Part shown: one piece after another, positions 1 through 9,672 of the stretch
How the letters are laid out: every line of letters starts with the position of its first letter
Numbering within the stretch: position 1 is the stretch's first letter
Assembly (NCBI GenBank): GCA_003247575.1
Contig: QJZC01000004.1
Span: 1 to 64,000 of the forward strand
Source: Pseudomonadota bacterium
Lineage (GTDB): Bacteria > Myxococcota_A > UBA9160 > SZUA-336
Direction of reading: 5' to 3'
DNA length: 64,000 nt
Made by a program: the position numbers and the translations under genes
Notes under the pieces: model-generated
Database searches by the model: none
Seen by the model: only the letters and a program-made list of their open reading frames with translations
What the model was told of the DNA's origin: nothing

Positions 1-71
1 TTGGGAGTCCGCGACCAGGCCCGGCCGCCGAAACGCCAGAGCCCCTCACGAAGACTCGTGACCTAGTCGGG

Positions 72-1001
72 CTAGAAGCCAGACCCTGTTCCCGCTTCAG
101 GTGCGCCGTTGCGCGCTTCCAGCAGCGCCTTCAGTTCGCGTAACTTGCGCTTGGTGCGCTCGACGTTGGCTGGCCCCATCCTGAGGAGCTGGCGCTGGGC
201 TGGAGCCAGTGCCTCCAGCTCGGGATCCTCGTACGCGTAGGTCTTGGCGCGCGGGATCAGAGCCGGCGCCCGGTCGAGCTCGGGAACTGCGAGCAGGACA
301 TCGAGGGCGGCTCGGAAGGTGTCGTCGAAATCCTCGCCCGGATATCCGAGCTCGGCATATGCCTGGTCGAACAACGGCTCGAGCCGAGTGTAGACGCGCA
401 CCAACGCGGAGGCGTCGAGAGCGCTCAAGGCATCGACGAGCGGTGTATAGCGTGCATAGCTCGCCGGGTCGATCCGCAGATAGAGCAAGTCGCCCCTGAC
501 CTTGAACTGGCCCTTTGGAGCCAAGTATTCGAAGCGCTGCTGTGGGCTACGCCCTTCGGCGACCTCGAGAGCGGCAGTTACGAAAGTCTGGATCAGGTCG
601 GGCTGGTTGAGTACGCGCTTTGCAAGTGGGTGGCTATCGAGCGGAGCGGCGAAGTCCCTCAGGATCGCATCGCTCTCGGATAGCTGGGGTAGCTCGATCG
701 AGCGCTCGGGCTCGAGCACCGAGGGAGCTGGCTCGAGCCTGTCGAGCGCTGCTTCCCTGGAAGTGCCGACATCGTTCTTGGACTCGGGAGTCGGAGCGAG
801 CGCGGGGGGTGGCCTGCGCGCCGCCACGTCGGGGTTCTCCTGGTGCGAGGCGAGCAACTCATCGAGCTGCGGGGGCGGCCACGGGGCCTGCCCCAGATAG
901 ACCAAGGTACCGTACCCTGCTGCTGCGACGAGCAGAAGCAGAGCAATACGCTTGAGCCACCGGGCTCCGGCCCGACTATTTCCAGACCTGCGGTTGCCCA
1001 C
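72..1001 (-). CDS. DUF3014 membrane-anchored protein
   Basis: This 309-residue protein has a short basic N-terminus, one transmembrane helix (about residues 17-36, ALLLLVAAAGYGTLVYLG), a proline/glutamate-rich linker and a C-terminal domain from about residue 100. That domain has the layout I know from DUF3014: LPQLSESDAILRDF, then AYAELGYPGEDFDDTF, then a final block ending QRQLLRMGPANVERTKRKL. The family is uncharacterised, and the topology suggests a bitopic inner-membrane protein with a periplasmic domain. The start is GTG, the first available in frame, and it leaves a basic residue cluster just before the helix. The gene stands alone at the window edge, 162 bases downstream of the pseudokinase gene on the same strand. 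I am confident of the family but can assign no function. Confidence 0.8.
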   Translation of the reverse strand: MGNRRSGNSRAGARWLKRIALLLLVAAAGYGTLVYLGQAPWPPPQLDELLASHQENPDVAARRPPPALAPTPESKNDVGTSREAALDRLEPAPSVLEPERSIELPQLSESDAILRDFAAPLDSHPLAKRVLNQPDLIQTFVTAALEVAEGRSPQQRFEYLAPKGQFKVRGDLLYLRIDPASYARYTPLVDALSALDASALVRVYTRLEPLFDQAYAELGYPGEDFDDTFRAALDVLLAVPELDRAPALIPRAKTYAYEDPELEALAPAQRQLLRMGPANVERTKRKLRELKALLEARNGAPEAGTGSGF

Positions 1002-1163
1002 CTCGAGAGACTACCATTTCTATGCGGGCGCGCGATGGGCGCGCGTGGCTCGAAGAGCTTCGACTACGGATCTGCCTCTGTTCTACAAGTGTGTAGCTTC
1101 TGTTCGATCGGGCGTGTGGGCGGCTGCTCAGCAGATTTCGCGTAAGATCTCGGGTAGAAACAC

Positions 1164-4100
1164 TCACGTAGGCGGGGGTACGAGCTCGTCGTGCTTCCAG
1201 CCAAGTCCCCACGCTGCATAGTGGAGGCCGGCTTCACGCAGGGCGACTTCCGCCTCGGCTCCTCGGCCGAGCTCGCGCAGGTAGGTCCCCCTGCGTTCCT
1301 GGATCAGGGCCTCGTAGTGTAGATGCTGCTGCTCGCGTGCCGCTCTGGCCGCGGCTTCGTAGAGCTCCAGTGAAGGGTCCACGCGCTGTTCGCTGCGCGC
1401 CAGCTCGGCGCGCAAGAGGAGCTCCATGTGGAGGCAGTCGGGGGCATTTTGTGCCCAGGTGCGAAGGCGCGACTGGCAGCCGCGGGCAATTGTCACGGCC
1501 TGATGTGCAGAGGGGACCAGGGGCGCGTCCATTCGGGCCAGTACACAGAGCCCCCGACACAAGGTGAAGTCGGCCATTTCCGCGGTTCGGGGGCCCTCGA
1601 CGTGAATCCGGTGTGCGAGCTCCTCCGAGAGCTCGGAGCCCGCCGCGTAGTCCCCGATGAAGGTCAGCGCCACTACCCAGTGCGCAGCAGCGTGTGGATT
1701 GTCTGTACTCGCGATCTCGAGCAGGCGAGCGGAGTCGAGTGTGGCTTTGCGCTCGGTAGGCAGGGCGGCCGCGTCAGCGAGTGGTTCTGCGCCCAGCTCC
1801 TCTCCTAAGAGTAGACGGTACGCTTCGATGGGGTGTGCCAGCGAATCGCGAAGCCACGGCTCCCGGAGCTGATCGTACACAATATCGAGTGTTTCGAGCA
1901 ACGCCGTGAGCTCAGTGCCGACGAGCGCGGTGTAGGTCGCACGTGCGTAGCAGCACGCCTCGACGGTCTCCGTGTCTCCGAGCTCGTACGCCTGCTTTGC
2001 GATCCGATCGAGCCCATCCAGCAGGCTGCGACGTGGATGTAGCCAGGGCAGCACACTGACGTACAGGATCGTGTGTGCTCGTACGTCGAGCATCGGGAGG
2101 GGGGAGCGCTCCATCCACTCCATGGCCATGTCGATGAGACGACTCACTCCCCACATAGGGTCGAACGCGGCCACTCGATAGGCGATGTAGCGGACGAGGG
2201 CGAAGGTCGCGTACGGCTGGCCCGAATCCTCGAGCAACCCGCGTAGGCGGAACGCGCTCGCCAGGCACATCCAACCATTGCTGATCCCCGCTAGAGTCTC
2301 GGCGCCTGCCTCGATCAGGCACGTGACAGGATCCGGTGCAGCCTGACCAGTTTCTGTGTATTTCGGCTCGGCGTCTGCCCGACTTTCCGATCCAGGCCGA
2401 GATCCGGCTGCTCTCTTCCTCGCGAGCCAATCCGTCCAGCAGACATGGAGCAGCACACGCGCGCGCGAAGGGGCCAGTGGCCATCGTATCGAGAGCTTCT
2501 GTAGGCCGGTCAGGGCCAGCTTCGCCGCTCGGGGGCGGTTCTGCTCTGCCACCCGCGCGAGCGTGATCTGTCTTGCAAGGACTCGAGCGGCGGCTTCTTT
2601 GGACAACGGCTTGGATTCGACCTGCGTGAGTAGTTCCGTGCACGCGGGGAAGTCTCGCGCATGAAAGGCAGCCTCGATCTCCAGCCAGAAGCTCTCGAAT
2701 GCGAGCCCGGGTCGCAGGTGCCAGTCGTCCTGTCGCAGTGAAGCGCGCGCCCGAGACAGGTATGCGCGAGCACTAGACGCGTCTCCGGCTCGGAGCGTCT
2801 GAATTCCCGCTGCGCGGTTCACTTCTCTCAGTAGCTCCTCCTCCTTCAGTGACAGCAAGGTCTGCGCGTGGTTCCAGTGCCAGGCGACCGCGAACAGCGA
2901 GTCGAGCTCGTCGAGATTCTGGTGTCCCGCCAAGAGCCAGCGACCGATGCGGTAGTGGATCTGGCGCGACGTCTCGGAGGAGATCCGCAGACTCGAAGCC
3001 TGCCGGACCGTGGGATCGGATAGCCGATAGCCTCGATCGGATACGTCGAGGATTCGGCGCACGTGTAGCTCGTGTAGCAGCGCGGGAACGCGTGGCAAAC
3101 GGAGGCCCGCAAGATCGGCGATCAGCTCGGGATCGATCGCGCCGGTGAGGTGACTGGCAAGGGCCACGATCTCGAGTGCCTCCTGCGGAAGGTTCTCGAG
3201 GCGGTGGGCGGTGAGCAGGGGTCTTCCCTTCGCGGCAGCGAGCGACTCGATGCGTTCGGGGCTCCACGTCCAGCCCGTGTCTGCGCGGTGCCGTAGCTCC
3301 CCCGCCTCGGATAGAAAGAACAAAAGCTCGTGGATCAACCGGGGTTGGCCAGCGGTCTGCCACTGCGTCGCGCGCGCAAGGTCTCGCACGCGTTCTTCCG
3401 GGAGATCGAGACGAGCGCCGAGGAGTCGAGAGATGTCTTGCGGGTCGAGGGGGCGTACGGAGAGCTCAGAGATCGCCATCGAGCCGTCCTGAGATGTACT
3501 GCGTAGCTCGCTCAGCAGCAGCCGTTCCCGCTCCGAGTCGGTGGCCAGTGACAGAACCACCACCAGGCTACACGGGCTCGCTGATTTCAAGATGCGCCGC
3601 AGCAGATAAAGGCTCCCCGAGTCTGCGTAGGTGAGATGGTCGAAGCAAAGGACGAGCGGAGCGTTAGGCCGTGCGATCGCCCGGATGAGGTGGTGGATGG
3701 CCGTTCCCAAGCGGGTTCGGCTCTCCTCGGGACCCAGCACGCCCAGCGGAGATTTCGTTCGTACGAGCGTGGATAGCTCAGGCAAGAACTCGGTGAGTAC
3801 GCCGCCGAGCTCTCCGAGCTCTGCCTGCAGTGCTCGCGACGTGTCGCTCTGGTTGCTTGCGTCGGACATCGAGCTCTCGTGGTTGCCGTCGCTCCCGAGG
3901 GACACGGCCAGGAGTTGCGCGACGAGCCGTTGGAGGCAGTCTCTGATTCCCGCGTAGGGCTCGGCTTCGCGCTCGGGCTCGAATGAGGTGCGCACGAGAT
4001 GGCCGCCGGCTCGCACGGTGTCGGCGCGGAGCGACGGACCCAGCGCAGATTTTCCGCTGCCGCTGGGACCGCGGACGAGTACGAGCTGAGGTTCACCGTG

Positions 4101-5072
4101 AAGAGCGCGCGCTAGAGCGGCACTCAGCTCAGTGAGCTGGGGTTCGCGCCCGTACAGGTGGTCGTCGATTCTCGGAAGCTCATCGATCGGCTCGCGCGGG
4201 TCCGTGTCCGTGTCCGTGCCCGTGTCGTTGGAGCCGGCTCTGGGCGATCCGCAGATGACCTTGCGGCAGCTCTCCAGATCTGCGAGTACGTCCGCCGCGG
4301 ATGCGTAACGATGCTCCGGGCGGCGTTCGATCAAACGCATGATCAGCCGAGACAGGGACACCGGGATCTCGGAACGAGCGTCGGCTACGGAACGCGTGCG
4401 CCTCGAGAGCTGCGCGTAGATCCTCTCTCGCGGTTCGCCCTCGCCGAACGGGGGGGTGCCGGTCAGGGCTCGATACAGGATTGCCCCGAGTGCGTACAGA
4501 TCGCTGCGGATGTCCGCGTGCCCATCCAGCAGGCCACTCGCTTCGGGAGCCCCATACGCCTGCGAGCGTGAGTCCGGTCGAGCCTTCCGGGCCGCACGCC
4601 CCCGAGGGGCCAGGGCGCCCGGTTCGAATGCGTGTCCGAACCCGACCAGGGCGAGGGTGTGCGTCCCCGGGTTGACCAGAACGTGAGTCGGGCTGAGCGA
4701 AGCGTGAATGATCCCGGATGTGTGTACGCCGACGAGCGCATCGGTGAGCTCGATCGCCAGCTCCAGGATCTCGACGGTAGACGGCGCGGTTTCGTCGGCC
4801 CAGCGGTCGAGGGGGACGCCGGGCATGAGCTCGAGGGCCAGATACGTGAAGCCGTCTGCGTTTCCTCGCTCCAGCGCTCGCGGAATGCGACGGTCGCGGA
4901 GGCGGTGCAGCAGCTGGAACTCCGTGTCGAGCCAGTACGCGGGATCGCTGTCGGCTAGGCACCATCGGACCAGGACGTGTTCTTCCGTGTCCTCCCGGAT
5001 GGCCAGGTGAAGACGCTCATCGCTCTTGCACGAGAGAGCTCGGACCAGGGTGTATCCGGGTGGGTGGAACAT
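1164..5072 (-). CDS. Giant pseudokinase-AAA ATPase-helical repeat protein
   Basis: This 1302-residue protein starts with a Ser/Thr protein-kinase fold (about residues 7-270). The structural marks are kept: YGAPEAS (APE motif, about 173-179) and DLYALG (about 191). The catalytic ones are not: the beta-3 lysine position reads VLVRW (33-37), the HRD loop reads HAS (123-125) and DFG reads GFG (144-146). A Thr/Asp-rich linker follows, then a PknK/AfsR-type AAA domain with an intact Walker A (GPSGSGKS, about 335-342) and a Walker B-like LVLCFDHL. The remaining ~700 residues look like alpha-helical repeats. Kinase-AAA-TPR proteins of this layout are common in Myxococcota-type genomes as signalling ATPases. 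Here the kinase domain is most likely an inactive binding module. Its partners are unknown. The desaturase gene lies 106 bases upstream on the same strand. Confidence 0.85.
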   Translation of the reverse strand: MFHPPGYTLVRALSCKSDERLHLAIREDTEEHVLVRWCLADSDPAYWLDTEFQLLHRLRDRRIPRALERGNADGFTYLALELMPGVPLDRWADETAPSTVEILELAIELTDALVGVHTSGIIHASLSPTHVLVNPGTHTLALVGFGHAFEPGALAPRGRAARKARPDSRSQAYGAPEASGLLDGHADIRSDLYALGAILYRALTGTPPFGEGEPRERIYAQLSRRTRSVADARSEIPVSLSRLIMRLIERRPEHRYASAADVLADLESCRKVICGSPRAGSNDTGTDTDTDPREPIDELPRIDDHLYGREPQLTELSAALARALHGEPQLVLVRGPSGSGKSALGPSLRADTVRAGGHLVRTSFEPEREAEPYAGIRDCLQRLVAQLLAVSLGSDGNHESSMSDASNQSDTSRALQAELGELGGVLTEFLPELSTLVRTKSPLGVLGPEESRTRLGTAIHHLIRAIARPNAPLVLCFDHLTYADSGSLYLLRRILKSASPCSLVVVLSLATDSERERLLLSELRSTSQDGSMAISELSVRPLDPQDISRLLGARLDLPEERVRDLARATQWQTAGQPRLIHELLFFLSEAGELRHRADTGWTWSPERIESLAAAKGRPLLTAHRLENLPQEALEIVALASHLTGAIDPELIADLAGLRLPRVPALLHELHVRRILDVSDRGYRLSDPTVRQASSLRISSETSRQIHYRIGRWLLAGHQNLDELDSLFAVAWHWNHAQTLLSLKEEELLREVNRAAGIQTLRAGDASSARAYLSRARASLRQDDWHLRPGLAFESFWLEIEAAFHARDFPACTELLTQVESKPLSKEAAARVLARQITLARVAEQNRPRAAKLALTGLQKLSIRWPLAPSRARVLLHVCWTDWLARKRAAGSRPGSESRADAEPKYTETGQAAPDPVTCLIEAGAETLAGISNGWMCLASAFRLRGLLEDSGQPYATFALVRYIAYRVAAFDPMWGVSRLIDMAMEWMERSPLPMLDVRAHTILYVSVLPWLHPRRSLLDGLDRIAKQAYELGDTETVEACCYARATYTALVGTELTALLETLDIVYDQLREPWLRDSLAHPIEAYRLLLGEELGAEPLADAAALPTERKATLDSARLLEIASTDNPHAAAHWVVALTFIGDYAAGSELSEELAHRIHVEGPRTAEMADFTLCRGLCVLARMDAPLVPSAHQAVTIARGCQSRLRTWAQNAPDCLHMELLLRAELARSEQRVDPSLELYEAAARAAREQQHLHYEALIQERRGTYLRELGRGAEAEVALREAGLHYAAWGLGWKHDELVPPPT
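4201..4224. repeat. Hexanucleotide tandem repeat in pseudokinase linker
   Basis: Four tandem TCCGTG units (the fourth is CCCGTG) encode the alternating Asp/Thr stretch TDTDTD on the minus strand, between the pseudokinase and AAA domains. The unit is a multiple of three, so slippage would change linker length without a frameshift. Confidence 0.8.
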
Positions 5073-5178
5073 CTGGAGTCTCTCGAGCCTGCATCGGCAG
5101 GAGAGACAGCTGGGTGAAGCACCTCGGGGGCTCCGAAGTCAGGCTCACTCCGCGCCTTCGAGCCCGGGAGCTACAGGG

Positions 5179-6225
5179 CTACATGCGTCGTGCCTCGGGT
5201 TTGGAAGTGGCTGCACGCAGCACCGTCCAGTAGCCGTTGGCGACGCAGGCATCGTCGAGGACGCCACGCTCCCCGAGGAGTCGGTGCAGACGGGGCAGCT
5301 TGTCGTGGGGCACCGTCATCATCAGGTGATGCTCGAGGTGGTAGTTGACGAAGTTGGGTGCGATGAGCAGGCGCTCCCACCAACTCGCGAGAGTCGTGCG
5401 GGTCTGTCCAAGGGGGTCGGATGCATTCGGGGTGAGCGCATGCTCCGCGATCGAGCGGATGCGCATGCACACCCGGTACGTGGTCAGCCAAGCGCCGATC
5501 CAGAGCAGATAGAGCATGGGGTGGCCGGCTACCGCCAAGCCCGCCAGCAAGATGGCGTTGGTGAGCGCGACCGACCTGAGCGTCTTCCAACGGCCCAGAG
5601 TGCCCATCGGTCGCCTGGCTGCGCGGAGATCGCGGCGCAGCACCGAGCGGGCTTGTTTGATGCCGGTGCGGCCGGACAGGTCGCGCCCGAGCTTGCGCAG
5701 GAAGCTGCTACGCGTGATCGGAAAGCGAGCCACCAAGTGGAGGTCGGGATCCCCGCTGGTGCCCGTCTTGGCGTGGTGGAGGAGGTGGTAGGGGCGATAG
5801 CCGTCGAGATCGGCCCAGATCGGGTAGCCAGCCAGCCAGCGTCCGACCCGGTCGTTCCAGCGTCGATCCGGGAGCAAGGTGCGATGCGCCGCTTCGTGCA
5901 TCAGGATGGCGAGACCGAGCTGGCGCGCACCGATGACGACCAAGGCCACCAGGACGCTCGAGATTCCCGGCAGCGCGGCAACGAGCGCGAAGCTCGCGAA
6001 GATCAGTCCCCAGTTGACTGCGAGCGAACGAATTGCGGGCAAGCGGTCGACCTGCAAGAGCGCTCTGCGCTCTTCATTCGAGAGAGCGTCCAGCCAGCGC
6101 GCTTGGGGTCGGTTGGAGCGCGTGTGGGGTAGGCTGGCCGCGGGTGGGGGCTCCGCGCGTCGAGGTTCGGAGCCGGCCTCCGGGGGGGCCGCGGCTACGG
6201 CTGAAGCGCGCCGCGGCTTCGTCAT
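5179..6225 (-). CDS. Membrane fatty acid desaturase
   Basis: This 348-residue integral membrane di-iron desaturase (COG3239 type) inserts a double bond into an acyl chain and needs an electron donor. All three histidine boxes are present: HEAAH (in MHEAAHRTLL), HLLHH (in YHLLHHAKTG) and HLEHH (in NYHLEHHLMM). Hydrophobic pairs lie before the first box and between the second and third. The N-terminal ~45 residues are polar and low in complexity. I chose the ATG at 6225 because it has an AGGGA ribosome site at good spacing. An upstream in-frame TTG at 6249 would add eight residues. The gene is divergent from dnaE2. The substrate (acyl-lipid, acyl-CoA or a carotenoid-like compound) cannot be read from the sequence. 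Confidence 0.88.
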   Translation of the reverse strand: MTKPRRASAVAAAPPEAGSEPRRAEPPPAASLPHTRSNRPQARWLDALSNEERRALLQVDRLPAIRSLAVNWGLIFASFALVAALPGISSVLVALVVIGARQLGLAILMHEAAHRTLLPDRRWNDRVGRWLAGYPIWADLDGYRPYHLLHHAKTGTSGDPDLHLVARFPITRSSFLRKLGRDLSGRTGIKQARSVLRRDLRAARRPMGTLGRWKTLRSVALTNAILLAGLAVAGHPMLYLLWIGAWLTTYRVCMRIRSIAEHALTPNASDPLGQTRTTLASWWERLLIAPNFVNYHLEHHLMMTVPHDKLPRLHRLLGERGVLDDACVANGYWTVLRAATSKPEARRM

Positions 6226-6394
6226 CGTCGAGGCTTCCCTTGCGGGCAACTCACGGCTCTCTGGCTCCCTTCGTCGTCCGCATGTTACGCGGAAGTCTGT
6301 AGGAATGCATCCGCGCCTCGGATGTCGTCTGCGTCGGGGGGCGCTCGGCGGTAAGGGTTCTGGTGACGTGGGTGGCGGGCGGCGTCGGCCACTT

Positions 6395-6418
6395 GCGAAA
6401 GGCGAAAATATAGCGAAA
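6395..6418 (+). promoter_or_regulatory. Triple GCGAAA motif just upstream of dnaE2
   Basis: GCGAAA occurs three times, at 6395, 6402 and 6413, in an A-rich patch directly before the dnaE2 GTG at 6427. The surroundings are otherwise very GC-rich. The patch could be a regulator site, a translation enhancer or the -10 neighbourhood. I found no recognised SOS (LexA) box in the 6226-6426 gap. Confidence 0.3.
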
Positions 6419-6426
6419 ATGGCATC

Positions 6427-9400
6427 GTGTCCAAGCCTACCTACGTCGAGCTAGGGATCCAGAGCGCGTTCAGCTTTCTGGAAGGAGGCGCACTCCCCGA
6501 AGACCTGGTGGCGCGCGCAGCTGATCGTGGACATGGGGTGCTCGCGCTCAGTGACGTCGATGGGGTCTACGGTATTCCTCGCTTCCATCGCGCGGCAGTG
6601 TCGCAAGGGGTACGTGCAATCGTGGGCGCGCGAATCCATCTGGCGGCGGAAGAAGCGGACTCGGCGATGTTGCATCGGAACGCCACAGCGCGTTCCTGGC
6701 GACATCGTCAACGGACGGGGCGAGCGTCGGACGATCGGGGGGATTCGCCGCGCGCACCCGCGGGGGCCCCGCCTTCTCGCGGCCGTGTCACGTTGTTGGT
6801 GAAGTCGGCGCTCGGGTACCGCAATTTGTGTCGCCTGTTGACCCTGGGGCATGCGGAGCATCCCAAGCCCCATGCTCGCGTGCGATTGGATCAGCTGCGC
6901 GAGCACGCGCAAGGACTGATCGCCTTGGTGCGTTTACCGGCGCTCGTCGCACCGCTGCGCGAGATGTTTCCTGGCGAGATCTATGGGGAGCTCTGGAGGC
7001 TGCTCGACCCCGACGAAGAGCGCCTCAACCGCGTGCTGTTGGCCACGGGGGTGCCTCCGCTGGCGACGGGTGCGGTGCTCTACGCCAAGCCAGAGGATCG
7101 GCGTCATGTCGACGCCTTTACGTGTCTACGTCACAAGCTGGCCCTCGATGCAGCTGGCCGGCGTTTGCTGCCGAATGCCGAGCGTCACGTGAAGGCTCCC
7201 GACGAAATGTGTGCGCGCTTCGGTGACCTGCCCGAAGCGCTCAGTAATACGCTGCGCGTCTCCGAGCGCTGCGAATTCTCGCTCGAGCATCTCGGCTATC
7301 GGTTTCCCGACTTTCCGCTCGGCCCCGGCGAGACGGCCGCTGCGAAGCTCCGGCAGCTGTCCGAGCAAGGATTGCGCGATCGATTCGGCCCGCGGATTTC
7401 GCAGCGTGTCTCGAAGCAGCTTGCTCACGAGCTCGCGGTCATTCGTCGGCTCGAGCTCGAAGGGTACTTCCTCATTGTTTGGGACATCGTCTGTGCCTGC
7501 AGAGAGAAAGGGATTCTGGTGCAGGGGCGAGGCTCTGCAGCGAACAGCCTGGTCTGCTACGCGCTCGGGATCACCGCGATCGATCCGATTCGCTACGAGC
7601 TGCTCTTCGAGCGCTTTCTCTCCGAGGAGCGCGGAGAGTGGCCCGACATCGATTTGGATCTGCCGTCGGGTGATCGCAGGGAAGAGATCTTGCAGTACGT
7701 CTACGCGCGCTATGGTCCCCATGGTGCTGGGATGACGGCGAACGTCATCACGTATCGACCGCGGAGTGCTGTGCGTGAAATGGGCAAGGTGCTCGGGTTC
7801 TCCGAGCCTCAGCTGGGACGGCTCGCGAGCATGCTGTCGCGCTTCGAGTACGTGGAAGAAGACGCCGGCGACGAGATCGTTCGTCGCGCTACGGAATCGG
7901 GAATGTCGCTGCGGGCTGCGCGCGTACGCCATCTACTGGATCTGGTTTGCCGCATCCAGCATCTTCCGCGGCACCTGAGCCAGCATTCGGGGGGCATGAT
8001 CGTGGCACAGGGGCGTCTCGACGAAGTCGTTCCACTCGAGCCCGCACGCATGCCCGGACGTTCGGTCATTCAGTGGGACAAAGAGGACTGTGCAGATCTG
8101 GGTATCATCAAGATCGATCTCCTCGGTCTCGGGATGATGGCCGTTTTGCAGGACGTCATCCCCTTGATTCGAACGCATGACCACGTCGAGATCGATCTCG
8201 CACAGCTCCCCGCGGATGACCCCCTGACGTATTCCATGCTGCAGAAGGCCGATACCGTCGGAGTCTTTCAGGTCGAGAGTCGCGCTCAGATGGCGACCTT
8301 GCCGCGCATGAAGCCCGCGTGCTTCTACGATCTGGTCGTCGAGGTAGCGATCATTCGCCCCGGGCCGATCGTCGGTGAGATGGTGCAGCCCTACCTACGC
8401 CGTCGGTCGAGCGAGGAACCTGTGACCTATCCGCATCCCGATCTCGAGCCGATCCTCGCGCGAACCTTGGGTGTGCCCTTGTTTCAGGAGCAGCTGCTGC
8501 GGGTGGCCATGGTGATTGCAGGCTTCAGTGGTGGTGAAGCCGAAGAGCTGCGCCGCGCCATGGGGTTCAAACGCTCCGTGGAGCGAATGCGTGCCGTGGT
8601 TCAGCAGCTCCAGCGTGGGATGACGGCGCGCGGGATCGATCCTGCGGTACAAGAGGAGCTGATCAAGCAGATCCGCTCCTTCGCCCTGTACGGGTTTCCC
8701 GAGAGTCATGCGGCCAGCTTCGCCCTGTTGGCCTACGCCTCGGCGTATCTGCGTGCGCACCATCCAGCGTGCTTCTTGGTCGCCATGCTGAACAATGCTC
8801 CGCTCGGGTTCTACAGCCCTGCGACGTTGGTGCACGATGCGCAGCGGCATGGAGTACGGGTGCTTCCCATCGATGTGCAGCGAAGCGAGGTCGCTGCCAC
8901 GGTCGATCCCGATGGTGCGGTGCGAATCGGTTTGGAGTATGTCACCGGACTACGTAGGTCGGCTGCGGAGCGCATAGCGCGCGGGCGTCCCTATGGCTCG
9001 CTGGCCGACCTGGCACGCCGCGCGCAGCTAGGGCGTGAGGAGCTCGAGAAGCTGGCCGAGGTGGGAGCCTGCCAGTCTCTGGGGCTCGAGCGCCGTGCTG
9101 CACTCTGGCAAGTGGCTGCTCTGCGTGGGGACCTCTTGGCCGAGGTGCGCTCGGAGGGCGCATCTCCTCTGCCCGAGATGGGGGCGCTAGAGGAGACGCT
9201 CGCGGACTACCGAGGCTCGGGTCTGACCGTGGCTGCGCACTTGATGCACCATTTTCGGTCTCGGCTGGAAGCTCGCGGCGCGTTGACGGCGCGCGCGCTC
9301 GCGCAGGTTCCGGATGGCCACTGGGTGCGGGTTGCCGGGGCTGTGATCGTTCGCCAGCGGCCGGGAACCGCCAAGGGCTTCCTGTTCCTGACGCTCGAAG

Positions 9401-9597
9401 ACGAGACGGGGATGGCCAATGTCGTGGTGGTCCCCAAGCTCTTCGCGCGCTTCCGGCACGTCCTGTTGGGATCGGGCCTGATCTGGGTCGAAGGCCCGTT
9501 GCAAAACGTACAGGGAGTGATTCATGTGCGTGGACGTCGTTTTCGCGAGCTCGAATTCGGCCGGGAGCCGCTGCCCCCATCTTATGACTTTCGCTGA
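6427..9597 (+). CDS. dnaE2: Error-prone DNA polymerase III alpha subunit DnaE2
   Basis: This 1056-residue C-family polymerase carries out translesion synthesis in the damage response. The order is PHP domain (1-~270, with an insertion near 85-115), palm/fingers, helix-hairpin-helix region and a C-terminal OB domain (VRVAGAVIVRQRPGTAKGF, about 955). The catalytic palm motif PDIDLDLPSG is present, as are GRGSAANSLVCYALGI and SGGMIVAQGRLDEVVPLEPA. The length fits DnaE2 (~1050) and is shorter than replicative DnaE1 (~1160). The PHP metal-ligand positions are degenerate (ELGIQSAFSFL instead of ELHxHS), as is usual in DnaE2. The usual partners imuA/imuB are not adjacent. The start is GTG; the nearby ATG at 6419 is out of frame. 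Confidence 0.93.
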   Translation: MSKPTYVELGIQSAFSFLEGGALPEDLVARAADRGHGVLALSDVDGVYGIPRFHRAAVSQGVRAIVGARIHLAAEEADSAMLHRNATARSWRHRQRTGRASDDRGDSPRAPAGAPPSRGRVTLLVKSALGYRNLCRLLTLGHAEHPKPHARVRLDQLREHAQGLIALVRLPALVAPLREMFPGEIYGELWRLLDPDEERLNRVLLATGVPPLATGAVLYAKPEDRRHVDAFTCLRHKLALDAAGRRLLPNAERHVKAPDEMCARFGDLPEALSNTLRVSERCEFSLEHLGYRFPDFPLGPGETAAAKLRQLSEQGLRDRFGPRISQRVSKQLAHELAVIRRLELEGYFLIVWDIVCACREKGILVQGRGSAANSLVCYALGITAIDPIRYELLFERFLSEERGEWPDIDLDLPSGDRREEILQYVYARYGPHGAGMTANVITYRPRSAVREMGKVLGFSEPQLGRLASMLSRFEYVEEDAGDEIVRRATESGMSLRAARVRHLLDLVCRIQHLPRHLSQHSGGMIVAQGRLDEVVPLEPARMPGRSVIQWDKEDCADLGIIKIDLLGLGMMAVLQDVIPLIRTHDHVEIDLAQLPADDPLTYSMLQKADTVGVFQVESRAQMATLPRMKPACFYDLVVEVAIIRPGPIVGEMVQPYLRRRSSEEPVTYPHPDLEPILARTLGVPLFQEQLLRVAMVIAGFSGGEAEELRRAMGFKRSVERMRAVVQQLQRGMTARGIDPAVQEELIKQIRSFALYGFPESHAASFALLAYASAYLRAHHPACFLVAMLNNAPLGFYSPATLVHDAQRHGVRVLPIDVQRSEVAATVDPDGAVRIGLEYVTGLRRSAAERIARGRPYGSLADLARRAQLGREELEKLAEVGACQSLGLERRAALWQVAALRGDLLAEVRSEGASPLPEMGALEETLADYRGSGLTVAAHLMHHFRSRLEARGALTARALAQVPDGHWVRVAGAVIVRQRPGTAKGFLFLTLEDETGMANVVVVPKLFARFRHVLLGSGLIWVEGPLQNVQGVIHVRGRRFRELEFGREPLPPSYDFR

Positions 9598-9672
9598 GGT
9601 TCCATCTGCGCGATCCTGATCGAGTTCCTTCGGTCTACCCCCGAGGCGCGGAGGATCGTCCGGCGCCAGCCT

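Noticed and set aside
6226-6426. A LexA (SOS) box before dnaE2
   Set aside because: I looked for the known GTTC-type and dyad forms and found no convincing match.
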